Counted from the stretch's first letter, positions 42,468 to 53,262 are shown. The stretch: DNA of 64,000 nucleotides from Verrucomicrobiota bacterium (GCA_018239715.1 JAFEGW010000003.1:1-64000), one strand, 5' to 3'. Notes: generated from the letters alone by a model not told the origin. Numbers and translations are program-made.

Positions 42468-43029
42468 TTTTATATCTCATTAGCTGAGGTATTTGATGGA
42501 GTTGTTGGCTAGAAATAAGACCTCTTTGAAGAGCTTCTTGAATAGCTTGAATCACTTGCTCTTGTGGAACCGTCCCTTCGTTGATGATATCGATTAAAGT
42601 TCGAAGAGGAGTTGTAACTTTGAATCCTTGGCGAGTTTCTATATCGGGTTCGATAAGGTCTATAAAGTGAAGATGCAAGTTTTTGGGAATCTCGCTTCGT
42701 CTTCTAAATCGTGTGGGCACCGACAGATGCATTTTAGCCGGCATTATATCGCTGAGATCATGGATATCGAGTGCAGTCTCATGAGACCAGACTCCTTGGG
42801 GACTTCCCTTTTTATCTCGGCTCCATAGAGTCCATAGAACTAATTCAGGTCGCTCAGATACAGGATACCGGGCCAGGCGATAAATCCCTCGTTGCTCTTT
42901 GATCCATTCCCCTGATCGCAGCTTAAAATGGAAATTCGAACGGGAAAAGCCGCACTCCTCAGCCTGCTGAGAGGTGAAGTAACCGCGCTGTCGATCGGCT
43001 ACCTCAAAAAGATCGTCTTGTCTACCCAT
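42451..43029 (-). CDS. abiEi: AbiEi-family antitoxin
   Basis: A 192-residue protein. The N-terminal winged helix-turn-helix (DRQRGYFTSQQAEECGFSRS, then LRSGEWIKEQRGIYRLA) is the AbiEi antitoxin domain, which binds its own promoter. The C-terminal domain includes WSHETALDIHDLSDIMPAK and a VTTPLRTLIDI stretch, common in this family. In AbiE systems the antitoxin represses the operon and counters the toxin without stable binding. It precedes abiEii with a 17-base overlap. An inverted repeat sits just upstream. Confidence 0.87.
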   Translation of the reverse strand: MGRQDDLFEVADRQRGYFTSQQAEECGFSRSNFHFKLRSGEWIKEQRGIYRLARYPVSERPELVLWTLWSRDKKGSPQGVWSHETALDIHDLSDIMPAKMHLSVPTRFRRRSEIPKNLHLHFIDLIEPDIETRQGFKVTTPLRTLIDIINEGTVPQEQVIQAIQEALQRGLISSQQLHQIPQLMRYKNEYNL

Positions 43030-43037
43030 GCACTAAT

Positions 43038-43064
43038 GTTATAGTTTTAATAACTTTAGCGCAA
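43038..43064 (-). promoter_or_regulatory. candidate abiE promoter and operator
   Basis: Minus-strand -10 TATAAC (43038-43043) and -35-like TTGCGC (43059-43064), with a short spacer of 15. An inverted repeat GTTAT-7-ATAAC (43038-43054) overlaps the -10. AbiEi antitoxins are known to bind inverted repeats at their promoter. Confidence 0.4.
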
Positions 43065-43206
43065 TAAAAACCAAAAGCTGTTTGTAATCAATCAGTTCTG
43101 ATATTTTTTCTCGAAGTTCTCTCTGGTGCCCTGAGAGCCGGTTCGCTCGCAGGCGAACTTCACTTCGACATCTGACGAAAGACAAACTTTTGGCTTTATT
43201 TCCAAG

Positions 43207-43233
43207 CAAAAAAAAACCTGGCAGAACCAGGTT
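43207..43233 (-). terminator. terminator of tRNA-Leu
   Basis: On the minus strand AACCTGG-TTCTG-CCAGGTT is followed by a run of T residues. It lies directly after the tRNA 3' end. Confidence 0.88.
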
Positions 43234-43238
43234 TTATT

Positions 43239-43322
<84 letters not shown>

Positions 43323-43336
43323 GGGAATAGAGTAAA

Positions 43337-43365
43337 AGTCTACTGAGAGGGCAGGATTCTATCAA
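43337..43365 (-). promoter_or_regulatory. promoter of tRNA-Leu
   Basis: Minus-strand TTGATA (43360-43365), 17-base spacer, TAGACT (43337-43342), about 14 bases before the tRNA start. Confidence 0.6.
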
Positions 43366-43403
43366 GAGGGAAAACAGGGGGCAAGGTCATTGCCCCCGTC
43401 ATA

Positions 43404-44177
43404 CTAGAACGGATTCCAACCTTCAAGAGTCGTAAAAGACGTCGTCATAGAGGGGGACTCTAGGGCTACGCGACTAATGGGAGTGGACTCTCCATTGGGC
43501 TCTGATTTAGGCTCTTCTTCTCTTTTTGGCTCAGATTCCTGTGGAGGCTGGCCTGACTGCTGGTCTTTATATTTTTGAATATTATGAGAGATCAGGGTGG
43601 TCGGAGGAGGAATCAGGTGGGTGAACGGCTGAGGCTCTTTGGGAGCGGCAGGTTTGGGCTCTCTGTGCTCCTTGGACTCCCTAGATTCTGAGGGCGCTGC
43701 AGCGGTTTGTTCTTCCACACGGTGCCTCATCTCGTCCCGCTCTTCTAGAGCGCGGCGGCGGCGGTTACGGCGGCCTCTGTCGCGTTTTTTATCGTGAGAA
43801 GGTTGAGGCTGGGTGGGGGATTCATCCGCGACTTCTTCTTCGAGGGCAATCGGAAGAACTTGATCTTCTTCCTCTTCTTCTTTGCGCAGAGAGCCTTCAC
43901 GCCCTCCTCCAATTTTAATGGTCCTCTCGACGGGGGCGTTTTTCAGGACAACGCGGCTTTCTTTTGCTTCCACGACTTCATAATCGCTGACGGGCACGAG
44001 GAAAGGCCTAGGCTTTTCCAGGCAGCGGTAAAATAAAGCATGTCCGAAGGAGACGATTTCGACGGCGTCGACGGTAAATTCTTCTTGAGAATCATTTTTG
44101 CTGCTGCGTAAGACGAGGCGGCAGCCTTCTCGCGGTACAATGACTGTTTCTATAACGGGTTCACGTGTAAAATTCAC
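43404..44177 (-). CDS. chlamydial conserved hypothetical next to gapA
   Basis: A 257-residue protein. Residues 1-105 look folded (PREGCRLVLRSSKN, VDAVEIVSFGHALFYRC, YEVVEAKESRVVL), a beta-rich small domain. Residues 95-235 are low-complexity and charged: EEEEED, then RDRGRRNRRRR (about 133-143), then Pro/Glu/Lys-rich. The basic patch suggests RNA or ribosome binding. In C. trachomatis a hypothetical gene (CT504) lies beside gapA (CT505) at this position, so this is probably its counterpart, from gene order rather than sequence comparison. It starts about 46 bases after gapA. Confidence 0.7.
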   Translation of the reverse strand: MNFTREPVIETVIVPREGCRLVLRSSKNDSQEEFTVDAVEIVSFGHALFYRCLEKPRPFLVPVSDYEVVEAKESRVVLKNAPVERTIKIGGGREGSLRKEEEEEDQVLPIALEEEVADESPTQPQPSHDKKRDRGRRNRRRRALEERDEMRHRVEEQTAAAPSESRESKEHREPKPAAPKEPQPFTHLIPPPTTLISHNIQKYKDQQSGQPPQESEPKREEEPKSEPNGESTPISRVALESPSMTTSFTTLEGWNPF

Positions 44178-44223
44178 GGGGTAAAACCTTTTTTTTGCGT
44201 AACGGTTCGAACGTTTTGAACTG

Positions 44224-45306
<1,083 letters not shown>

Positions 45307-45371
45307 CTATTTGCTTAATGGGTTACTTTCTCTCGTAAGGTCTTGGCAGTGAATTCTTAAGGAAATAGGGA

Positions 45372-45394
45372 CAGCTGCCATTTTCAGGCAGCTG
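45372..45394 (-). terminator. hairpin after rplQ
   Basis: Arms CAGCTGCC (45372-45379) and GGCAGCTG (45387-45394) lie just below the rplQ stop. No strong T run follows, so termination is likely but not certain. Confidence 0.6.
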
Positions 45395-45402
45395 CACTAA
45401 GG

Positions 45403-45834
45403 TTATTGAGCGAGGAATTCGAGGAGGCAGGTAGGGGCGTTGTCGCCTGCTCGCATGCCGAGACGGACGATGCGGGTATATCCGCCTTCGCGTGCGGCAA
45501 ACCGCTGAGAGAGCTCTCCGAAGAGCTTACCCACAACTTGTCGGTCATTGTTCAACATATCTTTGGACTTACCGGCTTTAGAAACGCGCGCTTGTTTAGG
45601 CGTCAGCGTGTTGAAGCTGACCATCAGGTCGGCAACAGCACGGCGTCGGCTGGCAAGCGTGTTTTTCTTCGCAAGCGTAATCATGCGGTCTGCATGACGT
45701 CGTAATTCTTTGGCTTTAGTGACCGTTGTTTCAATCCGTCCGTGTTCGATAAGGGCTTTGAGCATGTTGGCTAACATGCAACGGCGGTGGGAAGCTGTGC
45801 GGCCGATTTTAAAAGTGTGTTTTCCGTGTCTCAT
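45403..45834 (-). CDS. rplQ: 50S ribosomal protein L17
   Basis: 143 residues. The L17 start [20 protein letters not shown] and [20 protein letters not shown] are diagnostic. It lines the peptide exit region of the large subunit. Its ATG overlaps the rpoA stop by 4 bases. It is the last gene of the alpha operon, followed by a hairpin. Confidence 0.97.
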   Translation of the reverse strand: MRHGKHTFKIGRTASHRRCMLANMLKALIEHGRIETTVTKAKELRRHADRMITLAKKNTLASRRRAVADLMVSFNTLTPKQARVSKAGKSKDMLNNDRQVVGKLFGELSQRFAAREGGYTRIVRLGMRAGDNAPTCLLEFLAQ

Positions 45835-46931
45835 ACTTCTTTTGTAGCTCCTTTCTCAGCAAGATAATCCGTGATGATTTGCTTGACGTTGTCGCGGGTG
45901 ATGCCAAAGCGGGAGAGGTCCATGCCGAGAGAAAGACCCATCTCTTCGAGCTTGGCTTTGATCTCATTGAGAGATTTTTTTCCGAAGTTTCTAAATTTGA
46001 GCATTTCAGATTCTGGCATGATCACGAGCTCGCCGATGGTTTCGATATTGGCGCCTGACAAGCAGTTCGTAGAACGGACTGACAACTCAATCTCGTTAAT
46101 TTTAAGCGCGAGTTTCGAGAGAAGCGTATCGCGATCGGTATTGACTTCGATTTCGTCGGAAGCAAAGCTGATGGCGTGTTTTTTGAGCTGCTCGAAAACT
46201 TGGAAGTGGAAGATGCCGATTTGCGTCGCAAACGAGAGCGCTTCTTCCGGTGTGATCCGTCCATCGGTCGTGACTTCGAGGATCAAACGATCAAAGTCTG
46301 TATCTTGTCCAACGCGGGTGTTTTCCACATAGTAGTTCACAAGGCGTACGGGTGAAAAAGCCGTGTCGATGATGATTTCGTCGACGCCTTTGTCTTTGAC
46401 AATATGCCGCTCGGAAGGAACATAGCCTCGGCCAAAACCGATCTTAACGTCGACTTTCTTGACCATAGGTTTTGTCACAGTGAAGAGAGGCTGGTCGGGG
46501 TTGACGAGATCAAAGTCTGTCTCGCCGACAATATCTTTCAGAGTAACGACATAATGTCCGCCGCTCTTGTCCAGCATACTGCCGGTGATATCCAAAGTCT
46601 TGGAAATCACGCGCGGCTCGCGAGAAACGTTCTCTTCTTCGGTAGGAAGTTTGCGCAGCAGAGCAGATTTAAAGTTGAGGATGATGTGAGTCATGTCCTC
46701 GATGATGCCGTCGATAGCTGTGTACTCATGAGGAACTCCTTCAATGCGCACCGAGATGATCGCAGGAGCTTCCATCGATGTGAGCAAAATGCGTCGGAGT
46801 GCATTCCCTACTGTGTGTCCAAATCCCCTTTCGAAAGGCTCTGCGATAAAGCGGCAGTGGTTTGCACGTCTTGCCGACTCATCAACCTTAATTTTGCTGG
46901 GGAGTTCAAATTTCCCGTACTTAACTGTCAT
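45831..46931 (-). CDS. rpoA: RNA polymerase alpha subunit
   Basis: 366 residues. The N-terminal assembly domain shows the signature [20 protein letters not shown] and [21 protein letters not shown]. The C-terminal DNA-binding domain (about 285-345) has [20 protein letters not shown] and [20 protein letters not shown]. It organises polymerase assembly and contacts promoters. No rpsD lies between rpsK and rpoA, as in other chlamydiae. It precedes rplQ with a 4-base overlap. Confidence 0.97.
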   Translation of the reverse strand: MTVKYGKFELPSKIKVDESARRANHCRFIAEPFERGFGHTVGNALRRILLTSMEAPAIISVRIEGVPHEYTAIDGIIEDMTHIILNFKSALLRKLPTEEENVSREPRVISKTLDITGSMLDKSGGHYVVTLKDIVGETDFDLVNPDQPLFTVTKPMVKKVDVKIGFGRGYVPSERHIVKDKGVDEIIIDTAFSPVRLVNYYVENTRVGQDTDFDRLILEVTTDGRITPEEALSFATQIGIFHFQVFEQLKKHAISFASDEIEVNTDRDTLLSKLALKINEIELSVRSTNCLSGANIETIGELVIMPESEMLKFRNFGKKSLNEIKAKLEEMGLSLGMDLSRFGITRDNVKQIITDYLAEKGATKEV

Positions 46932-46949
46932 GATCCTCTCCTAAATTGT

Positions 46950-47366
46950 TTAGACGCGACGTCGTTTGCGTGCTCTGCATCCGTTATGAGGTACTGGTGT
47001 GACATCGCGGATGATCGTAATATTTAAACCTGAGCTTTGAAGACCTCGAACGGCAGATTCGCGTCCGGCTCCTGGCCCTTTTAAGTTGATCTCAACTTCT
47101 TTCATCCCGAGGGCCATGGCGATTTTGGCGGCCTCTTGGGCGGCAACTGTCGCAGCAAATGCTGAAGATTTTCGAGAGCCGGAATATCCAGCTTTTCCAG
47201 CAGAACACCAGGCGACAACATGGCCAGCGAGATCGGTAATGGTGACGATTGTGTTGTTGAAAGAGGCTAGCACATGCGCGATGCCGACCGGGACGTTGCG
47301 TTGTGTTTTCTTACGAATTTTAGCAGGTTTTTTGACTTCTGTCTCTTTGGCTGACTTCTCTTTCAT
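46950..47366 (-). CDS. rpsK: 30S ribosomal protein S11
   Basis: 138 residues. Typical core with [39 protein letters not shown] and [20 protein letters not shown]. The N-terminus is Lys-rich and slightly extended ([19 protein letters not shown]). It begins 1 base after the rpsM stop. Confidence 0.97.
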   Translation of the reverse strand: MKEKSAKETEVKKPAKIRKKTQRNVPVGIAHVLASFNNTIVTITDLAGHVVAWCSAGKAGYSGSRKSSAFAATVAAQEAAKIAMALGMKEVEINLKGPGAGRESAVRGLQSSGLNITIIRDVTPVPHNGCRARKRRRV

Positions 47367-47367
47367 C

Positions 47368-47736
47368 TTATTTCTTCTTGTTAGCTACGGTTTTTCTCTT
47401 ACCTTTACGGGTCCTGGAGTTCGTACGTGTACGTTGTCCGCGAACTGGGAGTCCTAAACGGTGTCTGATGCCTCGATAGCAATGGATGCTGATCAGGCGC
47501 TTGATGTTATTTTGAATTTGCCGTCTCAAATCTCCTTCCACGACGTAGTTGGATTGGAGAATAGCGTTGATGCGCGCAATATCATCTTGTGAAAGTTGAT
47601 GGGCTCGCATGTTGGGGTCTAAACCCAACTCGGCAATAATCTTGTTAGAGAGTTTACGTCCTACGCCATAGATATAAGTCAGGGCGACTTCTAGCCTCTT
47701 TTTGTCAGGAACGTCTATACCAATGATACGCGGCAT
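47368..47736 (-). CDS. rpsM: 30S ribosomal protein S13
   Basis: 122 residues. [32 protein letters not shown], and the C-terminal [18 protein letters not shown]. Binds the head of the small subunit and contacts the large subunit. No rpmJ, infA, map or adk lies between secY and this gene. A promoter-like pair and hairpin precede it. Confidence 0.97.
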   Translation of the reverse strand: MPRIIGIDVPDKKRLEVALTYIYGVGRKLSNKIIAELGLDPNMRAHQLSQDDIARINAILQSNYVVEGDLRRQIQNNIKRLISIHCYRGIRHRLGLPVRGQRTRTNSRTRKGKRKTVANKKK

Positions 47737-47764
47737 GTGTAAAATCCTTTTTTAATATCGAAAT

Positions 47765-47793
47765 AGTTTATCAATTCACAGAGTTTAACTCAA
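47765..47793 (-). promoter_or_regulatory. candidate promoter for the rpsM-rpsK-rpoA-rplQ operon
   Basis: Minus-strand TTGAGT (47788-47793), spacer of 17, TAAACT (47765-47770), 29 bases before the rpsM ATG. Confidence 0.5.
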
Positions 47794-47812
47794 GAGCCTT
47801 TGCAAAGGCTCT
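47793..47812 (-). terminator. 20-base hairpin between secY and rpsM
   Basis: AGAGCCTTTG followed by CAAAGGCTCT, a perfect palindrome, just after the secY stop and touching the -35 of the candidate promoter. No T run, so it may be a partial terminator or RNA-processing site. Confidence 0.5.
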
Positions 47813-47828
47813 ACATTCAAAAATCTAT

Positions 47829-49193
47829 TTAACGGGCTCGGGCTCGTCTCATAAAACCGTCATACCGTTTCATGAGAAGATGAGACTCGATTTGCTTGGT
47901 AGTGTCCAAAACAACTCCTACTAAAATCAGCAAGGAGGTTCCGCCAAAAAAATGGCTGATGGTAGGATCCACGCCTAAAAGCCGGCTGACCAATGTCGGC
48001 AAAATCGCTATCAGGGCCAAGAAGAGGGCTCCTGCGAGGGTAATGCGGTTCATGGTCGCTTCTAGATAATCTTGCGTCGGTTTGCCCTGCCGGATGCCAG
48101 GAATAAAGGCCCCGTTCTTCTTCATATCGGAAGCTATTTGTTCAGGATGGAATTGGGTAGCAGTCCAGAAATAAGTAAAAAATATAATCAGTAGGACATA
48201 GAGACAGGTATGCACAGTCGTCCCCGGCGAGAACCAATGGGCAATTTGGCCGAGTACATTGCCGCGGCCGATAAATTGAGCAATAGTGGCCGGGAACATC
48301 AAAAGAGAAGAAGCGAAGATCACAGGGATCACGCCTGCATAGTTAATTTTTAAAGGGATGTAAGCGCTGCCGCCTTGGTTCTCTTGCCGTCCCACGACGC
48401 GTCTTGCGTATTGTAAGGAAATTCTTCTTTGTCCTTGGATGACCAAGATCGTTCCGACAATAATGAGCACAAAGACAATCGCCAAAACGACCAGCGAAGA
48501 AAAGGTGAGCTGGCCGGGCTCTTGAGAATCTAAGTTGAGCTGGCGGATGATCGAACCGATCGTGCTAGGAAGCGAAGCGAGGATACCCACAGTAATGATA
48601 AGGCTGATGCCGTTGCCGATTCCTTTTTCGGAGATTTGCTCGCCGATCCACATGAGGAGCATGGTGCCAGCCGTCATGGTGAACATGACGATCATATAGA
48701 ACAGCCAAGGCATGCCGAAGAGCTGAAGGTCCATCAGCTCAGGAACGATAATCCCAGGGGTCCCTGCATTGAGCTGAACTGCATATTTGGCGAAAAGGCC
48801 TGCTTGGAAGAAGGCTAAACCGACAGTGAAAAGACGGATCCATTTCCCCATCTTGCGCCGTCCTTGATCAGGACTTTCTTTAATCTCACGCTGCAGGGAA
48901 GGAACAAGAGCCATGAGCAGCTGCATGATAATGGAGGCCGAGATATAAGGCATGACGCCAAGGGCAATGATGGTCATATGCGCAAAAGCGCCGCCAGAAA
49001 AAACATCCATCAGCTGAAAGAGGTTTTGGCTGCCACCGGTGGCATGGTGGAAAAGTCGGACAGCTAAATCGCCGTTAATGCCGGGAACGGGGATATGCGC
49101 CCCGATCCGGCAAATCATCAGCATCATGAGCGTAAAGACAATTTTTGTCTTTAACTCTGGGATCGCGAAGATGCGCTTAACTGCCTCTATCAT
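47829..49193 (-). CDS. secY: SecY preprotein translocase channel subunit
   Basis: 454 residues, ten predicted membrane helices. Signatures are [12 protein letters not shown] near helix 1, the plug region with [27 protein letters not shown]-type text (here [20 protein letters not shown]), [12 protein letters not shown] and the cytoplasmic loop [20 protein letters not shown]. Forms the protein-conducting pore in the inner membrane with SecE and SecG. It follows rplO after 4 bases, as in most bacteria. Confidence 0.98.
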   Translation of the reverse strand: MIEAVKRIFAIPELKTKIVFTLMMLMICRIGAHIPVPGINGDLAVRLFHHATGGSQNLFQLMDVFSGGAFAHMTIIALGVMPYISASIIMQLLMALVPSLQREIKESPDQGRRKMGKWIRLFTVGLAFFQAGLFAKYAVQLNAGTPGIIVPELMDLQLFGMPWLFYMIVMFTMTAGTMLLMWIGEQISEKGIGNGISLIITVGILASLPSTIGSIIRQLNLDSQEPGQLTFSSLVVLAIVFVLIIVGTILVIQGQRRISLQYARRVVGRQENQGGSAYIPLKINYAGVIPVIFASSLLMFPATIAQFIGRGNVLGQIAHWFSPGTTVHTCLYVLLIIFFTYFWTATQFHPEQIASDMKKNGAFIPGIRQGKPTQDYLEATMNRITLAGALFLALIAILPTLVSRLLGVDPTISHFFGGTSLLILVGVVLDTTKQIESHLLMKRYDGFMRRARAR

Positions 49194-49197
49194 TTTC

Positions 49198-49665
49198 TTA
49201 AGAGTCTTTTTTTCCGAGAACTTTAAAAGAAATTTTCGCTTTTTCGAGTTTCTCTACAGCACCTTTGGAAAAAGCGTGCGCTTCAATCGTAACTTTTTTG
49301 CTCAAGTCGCCTTGGGCCAAAATTTTGAGACCGCCTTTAGGATCTCTGGGTGCATAGCCGCGCTCGCGCAGCGTTTTTAAATTGACGACATCGCCGTCTT
49401 TGAACAGCATATTCAGCCGTCCGAGGTTGATCGAATAGACATCGTTTCTGAACAGTCCATTCACAAAACCTTTCGTTGGGAGCTTACGATAAAGAGGAAG
49501 TTGTCCTCCTTCGTAGCCAAAACGGCCTTTATAGCCTCGGCGTGCTTTATCGCCTTTGACTCCGCGCGTACAGGTTTTTCCACGTTTGGATCCGATGCCG
49601 CGGCCCACACGTTGGACACGTTTGCGGGGACGGTGTGTATCAGACAGGGAACCTAAAGTAATCAT
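49198..49665 (-). CDS. rplO: 50S ribosomal protein L15
   Basis: 155 residues. Gly-rich N-terminus [18 protein letters not shown] and GFEGGQ-type text (here [20 protein letters not shown]) are typical. It assembles late in the large subunit. Overlaps the rpsE stop by 4 bases. rpmD (L30), which often precedes it, is absent. Confidence 0.97.
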   Translation of the reverse strand: MITLGSLSDTHRPRKRVQRVGRGIGSKRGKTCTRGVKGDKARRGYKGRFGYEGGQLPLYRKLPTKGFVNGLFRNDVYSINLGRLNMLFKDGDVVNLKTLRERGYAPRDPKGGLKILAQGDLSKKVTIEAHAFSKGAVEKLEKAKISFKVLGKKDS

Positions 49666-50162
49666 GCTAATCCTCTCGCTGTAAGCGCTTGTTGTCGGTT
49701 TTGCAGAAGAGAAAGAGCTTTGAGCGTTGCACGAACTTGGTTGAGAGGATTGTTAGATCCATAGATTTTTGCAACGATGTCCTTAACACCGCCGAGCTCT
49801 AGAACAGAACGGACTTTCGATCCGGCAATCACGCCTGTCCCTTCTGGGGCGGGCTTCAAGAAAACAGTTGATCCGTCCCAGCTGACAGTAATATCATGCG
49901 GGATGGTCAATCCTTCTCTTTCGAAGGTCATAATATTTTTGCGGGCAGCTTCTCCCCCTTTACGGATCGCATCGGAAACTTCATTGGCCTTGGCAAAACC
50001 AAAACCAATATGCCCTTCGCCATCTCCGATGATGATAAGAGCTGAAAAACTAAATTTACGGCCCCCTTTCACGACTTTGGAAGAGCGGTTAATATAGAGA
50101 ACCTTCTCCTCGAAGTGGGTATTAAAATCTTCTTGACGCTGGCGTTTAGATTTATGCTTCAT
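49662..50162 (-). CDS. rpsE: 30S ribosomal protein S5
   Basis: 166 residues. Signature VKGGRKFSFSALIIIGDGEG and GFGFAKANEVSDAIRKG, with GTGVIAGSKVRSVLELGGVKDI in the second domain. Part of the mRNA entry channel and important for accuracy. It lies 11 bases after rplR. Confidence 0.98.
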   Translation of the reverse strand: MKHKSKRQRQEDFNTHFEEKVLYINRSSKVVKGGRKFSFSALIIIGDGEGHIGFGFAKANEVSDAIRKGGEAARKNIMTFEREGLTIPHDITVSWDGSTVFLKPAPEGTGVIAGSKVRSVLELGGVKDIVAKIYGSNNPLNQVRATLKALSLLQNRQQALTARGLA

Positions 50163-50173
50163 CTTTTATTTCC

Positions 50174-50542
50174 TTAAAATTGTAATCCTGCTTCTCGAGC
50201 AGCGTTAGCAAGTTCTGCAATGACGCCGTGGTATTTGTAAAAGCCGCGGTCGAAAACAACGGTGGTGATGTCTTTGCTTTTTGCAAGCTCGGCCAGTTCT
50301 GCTCCAATCACACGTGCAGATTCTTTATTGCTGGTGAGTTTTTTTGAGCGGAATTTTTTCATCTGTGTGCTCATGGCAGCCAGAGTAACACCTTTTTCAT
50401 CGTCGATGAGTTGAACGGCAAGATGCTTGCTCGACTTCATCACGGTCAGGCGCGGCTTCTCTGCAGTGCCGCGAAGTTTTTGGCGTACACGCTCAGCGCG
50501 TTTGATACGTTTGCGATTTCTTTGAATAAGAGAGCTTTCCAT
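50174..50542 (-). CDS. rplR: 50S ribosomal protein L18
   Basis: 122 residues. RKRIKRAERVRQKLRGTAEK at the start and VVFDRGFYKYHGVIAELANA at the end are L18 features. It binds 5S rRNA. In order between rplF and rpsE. Confidence 0.96.
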   Translation of the reverse strand: MESSLIQRNRKRIKRAERVRQKLRGTAEKPRLTVMKSSKHLAVQLIDDEKGVTLAAMSTQMKKFRSKKLTSNKESARVIGAELAELAKSKDITTVVFDRGFYKYHGVIAELANAAREAGLQF

Positions 50543-50558
50543 ATTTTTTTATCCTGTT

Positions 50559-51113
50559 TTATCCGGCAGCGGTTTTAGCTTTAGCAGCTTTTCCTGCTTT
50601 TTTACGGACGTATTCGTTTTCATAACGAATCCCTTTGCCTTTGTAGGGCTCAGGGGGTTTCACAGCACGCACAATGGCAGCAAACTGACCGACGAGCTGC
50701 TTGTCAATGCCGGTAATAATAATCGTGACGCTTTTATCTACAGCCACGCTCACGCCTTTCGGAATAGGGATTTGCGTGGGATGAGAGAGACCGACTTGCA
50801 GGTCGACTTTATTTCCTTGCACAGCGGCACGGTATCCGACGCCGACCATGGAAAGTTTAACTTCGAATCCTTTAGAGACACCTTCGACCATCGTGTTGAG
50901 CAGTGCTCGGTAGAGTCCATGTGTCGGCTTTGGAAGTTCGATCTTTTCGTTTTTTTCGACAATCGCTTGTCCATCTGCGACTTTAATGGTGATTCCTTCC
51001 TCAAGCGGATAACTGAGCGTTCCTTTGGGCCCTTTAACATGGATATTTTTCCCGTCGGTTTTCACTTCGACGCCAGAAGGGAGATTAATGGGCATTTTTC
51101 CTAAACGTGACAT
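50559..51113 (-). CDS. rplF: 50S ribosomal protein L6
   Basis: 184 residues. SRLGKMPINLPSGVEV at the start, VKGPKGTLSY, TMVEGVSKGFEVKLSMVGVG and the conserved PPEPYKGKGIRYENEYVRKKAGKA near the end (written here in parts). A short Ala/Lys tail follows. Two related domains near the factor-binding site of the large subunit. Confidence 0.97.
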   Translation of the reverse strand: MSRLGKMPINLPSGVEVKTDGKNIHVKGPKGTLSYPLEEGITIKVADGQAIVEKNEKIELPKPTHGLYRALLNTMVEGVSKGFEVKLSMVGVGYRAAVQGNKVDLQVGLSHPTQIPIPKGVSVAVDKSVTIIITGIDKQLVGQFAAIVRAVKPPEPYKGKGIRYENEYVRKKAGKAAKAKTAAG

Positions 51114-51124
51114 AATTAATTACC

Positions 51125-51517
51125 TCACCATACGTAACATAAAAGTTCTCCGCCGATCCCTTTTTGGCGGGCGGTTTCACCATCGACAACACCTTGCGAA
51201 GTGGACACTACAGCAACACCAAGTCCGCCGGAGATCGTAGGAATCTCATCTTTACTGATATATTTGCGGAGGCTGGGTTTAGAAATACGTTTGAGGCCTT
51301 GCAAGAGAGGGGCTCTGCCGCCTGCATATTTCAAGAAGACTCGCATTTTTTTATGCTCATCGTCAACGAGGACATGTTCCACAAAACCGTGTTTTTCCAG
51401 TACTTTCAGAATGTCATGTTTGGGCCGGCTTAAGGCCATGTCGACATAGCGGCTGCGTGCGGTAATCGCATTGCGGAGCCGTGTCAGCATATCAGCAATA
51501 GGATCGTGGTGTGACAT
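51125..51517 (-). CDS. rpsH: 30S ribosomal protein S8
   Basis: 130 residues. DPIADMLTRLRNAITARSRY and a C-terminal ISGGLGVAVVSTSQGVVD are diagnostic. Binds the central domain of 16S rRNA. rpsN (S14), which often lies between rplE and this gene, is absent here, as in other chlamydiae. Confidence 0.97.
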   Translation of the reverse strand: MSHHDPIADMLTRLRNAITARSRYVDMALSRPKHDILKVLEKHGFVEHVLVDDEHKKMRVFLKYAGGRAPLLQGLKRISKPSLRKYISKDEIPTISGGLGVAVVSTSQGVVDGETARQKGIGGELLCYVW

Positions 51518-51519
51518 AA

Positions 51520-52065
51520 TTATTTATCCTCCGTCTTAAATGGAAACCCAAGCATGCGGAGAAGCTCCACGCACTCATCATCAGTTTTCGCCGATGTTAC
51601 AAATGTAATATTCATACCTTGAGTTCTTTTGACTTCGTCCAGGTTGATCTCAGGGAATACTTGCTGGTCAGAAAGTCCTACGGAATAAGATCCTCTGCCG
51701 TCGCATTTAAAAGGAAGGCCGCGGAAGTCTCGGATACGAGGCGCGACAATGTGGCAAAAACGGAAGAGGAAGTCATACATCCGTTTTTTGCGGAGTGTGA
51801 CTTTAAATCCGATCACTTGCCCTTTGCGCGATTTGAAGTTAGCGATCGCTTTCTTCGTATGGGTCAGCACAGGCTTTTGTCCCGAAAGCATCGTCATTTC
51901 TTTTTGGCATGCTTGGATCGCATTTTTATCTTTCGCAGCTTCAGCGAGACCCATGCTAATGACGATTTTTTTCAAGGAAGGGATCAGCATCGGATTTTTG
52001 TATCCGAACTTCTTTTGGAGAGCGGGCTGTACTTCCTCTTTAAACTTTTTTTGTAATATAGACAT
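51520..52065 (-). CDS. rplE: 50S ribosomal protein L5
   Basis: 181 residues. [40 protein letters not shown] and [20 protein letters not shown] followed by [10 protein letters not shown] are L5 signatures. It binds 5S rRNA. It starts 14 bases after rplX. Confidence 0.98.
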   Translation of the reverse strand: MSILQKKFKEEVQPALQKKFGYKNPMLIPSLKKIVISMGLAEAAKDKNAIQACQKEMTMLSGQKPVLTHTKKAIANFKSRKGQVIGFKVTLRKKRMYDFLFRFCHIVAPRIRDFRGLPFKCDGRGSYSVGLSDQQVFPEINLDEVKRTQGMNITFVTSAKTDDECVELLRMLGFPFKTEDK

Positions 52066-52079
52066 TGCTATTCATCCGT

Positions 52080-52415
52080 TTAACTTTTCTTATGCGCTTT
52101 CAATGTTCGCAGCGCTTGCTTTTTCTCGCCTTTCATGTAGAAGAGCTCTTTCTCTTTCTTCGTGCGGCTCACTTGGGGCTTGATTCTCTTTCCTTCATCA
52201 TCGCAGAGGCAAACATTCGAAATATGGATGGGCATTTCCACTTCTAGAATGGTCGGAGTTTGTGTTTGCGCACGCCGTTTGGCATGCTTTTTGCGAATGT
52301 TCATTCCTTGGATCACAACGCGGTCGTCTTTTTTGCGGAGGACGGTCCCTGTTCTTCCTTTTTCGTTTCCAGCTATGACGAGAACTGTATCGCCTTTTTT
52401 TATCCACTTGCTCAT
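52080..52415 (-). CDS. rplX: 50S ribosomal protein L24
   Basis: 111 residues. The KOW motif is KKGDTVLVIAGNEKGRTGTV, followed by VVIQGMNIRKKH and the HISNVCLCDDEGK strand. It starts large-subunit assembly. One base after rplN. Confidence 0.96.
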   Translation of the reverse strand: MSKWIKKGDTVLVIAGNEKGRTGTVLRKKDDRVVIQGMNIRKKHAKRRAQTQTPTILEVEMPIHISNVCLCDDEGKRIKPQVSRTKKEKELFYMKGEKKQALRTLKAHKKS

Positions 52416-52416
52416 C

Positions 52417-52785
52417 TTAAATTACCTCAGGGGCTAACGATGCAATTTTCACAAATCCCGCATCGCGAACTTCACGGGCAATAGGCCCGAAAATACGGCT
52501 TCCGCGAGGGTTTCCTTTATCATCGAGGATCACGCCGCTGTTGTCATAAAAGCGGAGTAGAGATCCATCGGGGCGTCGGATATAACTGCAGGTACGCACG
52601 ATGACGACTTTGACAACTTCGCCTTTTTTCACGAGTCCTTTCGGATCGGCTTCTTTAACGCTGCAGACGATCACATCGCCGACACTCGCATAACGCCTTT
52701 TAGATCCACGGAGGACTTTAAAGCAGCGGACTCTCTTGGCACCGGTATTATCGGCAATATCTAATTCGGATTCTTGTTGAATCAT
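52417..52785 (-). CDS. rplN: 50S ribosomal protein L14
   Basis: 122 residues, the usual length. [40 protein letters not shown] and [15 protein letters not shown] are diagnostic. It forms part of the subunit interface. Overlaps the rpsQ stop by 4 bases. Confidence 0.98.
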   Translation of the reverse strand: MIQQESELDIADNTGAKRVRCFKVLRGSKRRYASVGDVIVCSVKEADPKGLVKKGEVVKVVIVRTCSYIRRPDGSLLRFYDNSGVILDDKGNPRGSRIFGPIAREVRDAGFVKIASLAPEVI

Positions 52786-53036
52786 GCGATCACCTCAACT
52801 ACGCGCCATCGCTTTAATTTTGAAATAGGCCGTGTTTCAACGATGCGAACTTTTTGGCCTTCTTTGACATCGATTCCTTCGCAGTGAGCGTAGTATTTCT
52901 TTTTACGGGTCACTACTTTGTGATACTCGGGATGCAAGTAAGTTCGATCGACGGTGACTGTCACCGTCTTTTGCATCTTCGCCGAGACGACCGTTCCTTC
53001 TTTTTCTTTACGGAAATTTCGCTGCTCTGTTTTCAT
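52782..53036 (-). CDS. rpsQ: 30S ribosomal protein S17
   Basis: 84 residues. [20 protein letters not shown] and a V-x-I-x-E-T-x-P-x-SK motif ([15 protein letters not shown]) are the S17 signature. It begins 3 bases after the rpmC stop. Confidence 0.97.
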   Translation of the reverse strand: MKTEQRNFRKEKEGTVVSAKMQKTVTVTVDRTYLHPEYHKVVTRKKKYYAHCEGIDVKEGQKVRIVETRPISKLKRWRVVEVIA

Positions 53037-53039
53037 ACT

Positions 53040-53261
53040 TTAAGCCTTTCCTTGCGACTTGTCCTGCGATCTGGACTTTTGATTGAGGGCCGTTAACACA
53101 CGGGCTCTATCTTTCTTTTTCTCTCGCAGGAGATGGGGTTTTTCTAACTTTCGAGATATGCTAAATTCTGTTTTCATCTCGTAGATCTCTTTCGAAAGAT
53201 CTTGATAAACAGCTTTGAGCTCATCGAGATTTTGTTTTTTCAGGTCTTCAGGTTTTAACAT
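53040..53261 (-). CDS. rpmC: 50S ribosomal protein L29
   Basis: 73 residues from the preferred start. The core LKKQNLDELKAVYQDLSKEI and a K-rich C-terminus with REKKKDRARVLTALNQ follow the L29 pattern. An upstream start at 53288 would overlap rplP by 26 bases. ATG 53261 with GAGAG 8 bases upstream removes the overlap and gives the normal MLKPEDL beginning. Confidence 0.9.
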   Translation of the reverse strand: MLKPEDLKKQNLDELKAVYQDLSKEIYEMKTEFSISRKLEKPHLLREKKKDRARVLTALNQKSRSQDKSQGKA

Positions 53262-53262
53262 A

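Noticed and set aside
43141-43158. GTTCGC-6-GCGAAC hairpin between abiEi and tRNA-Leu
   Set aside because: Too short and without T run to call a terminator; it may be an operator, but nothing supports this.
45871-47027. long plus-strand open frames opposite rpoA (for example 46404-47027)
   Set aside because: They are antisense to a firmly identified gene, have no ribosome site and no family signature.
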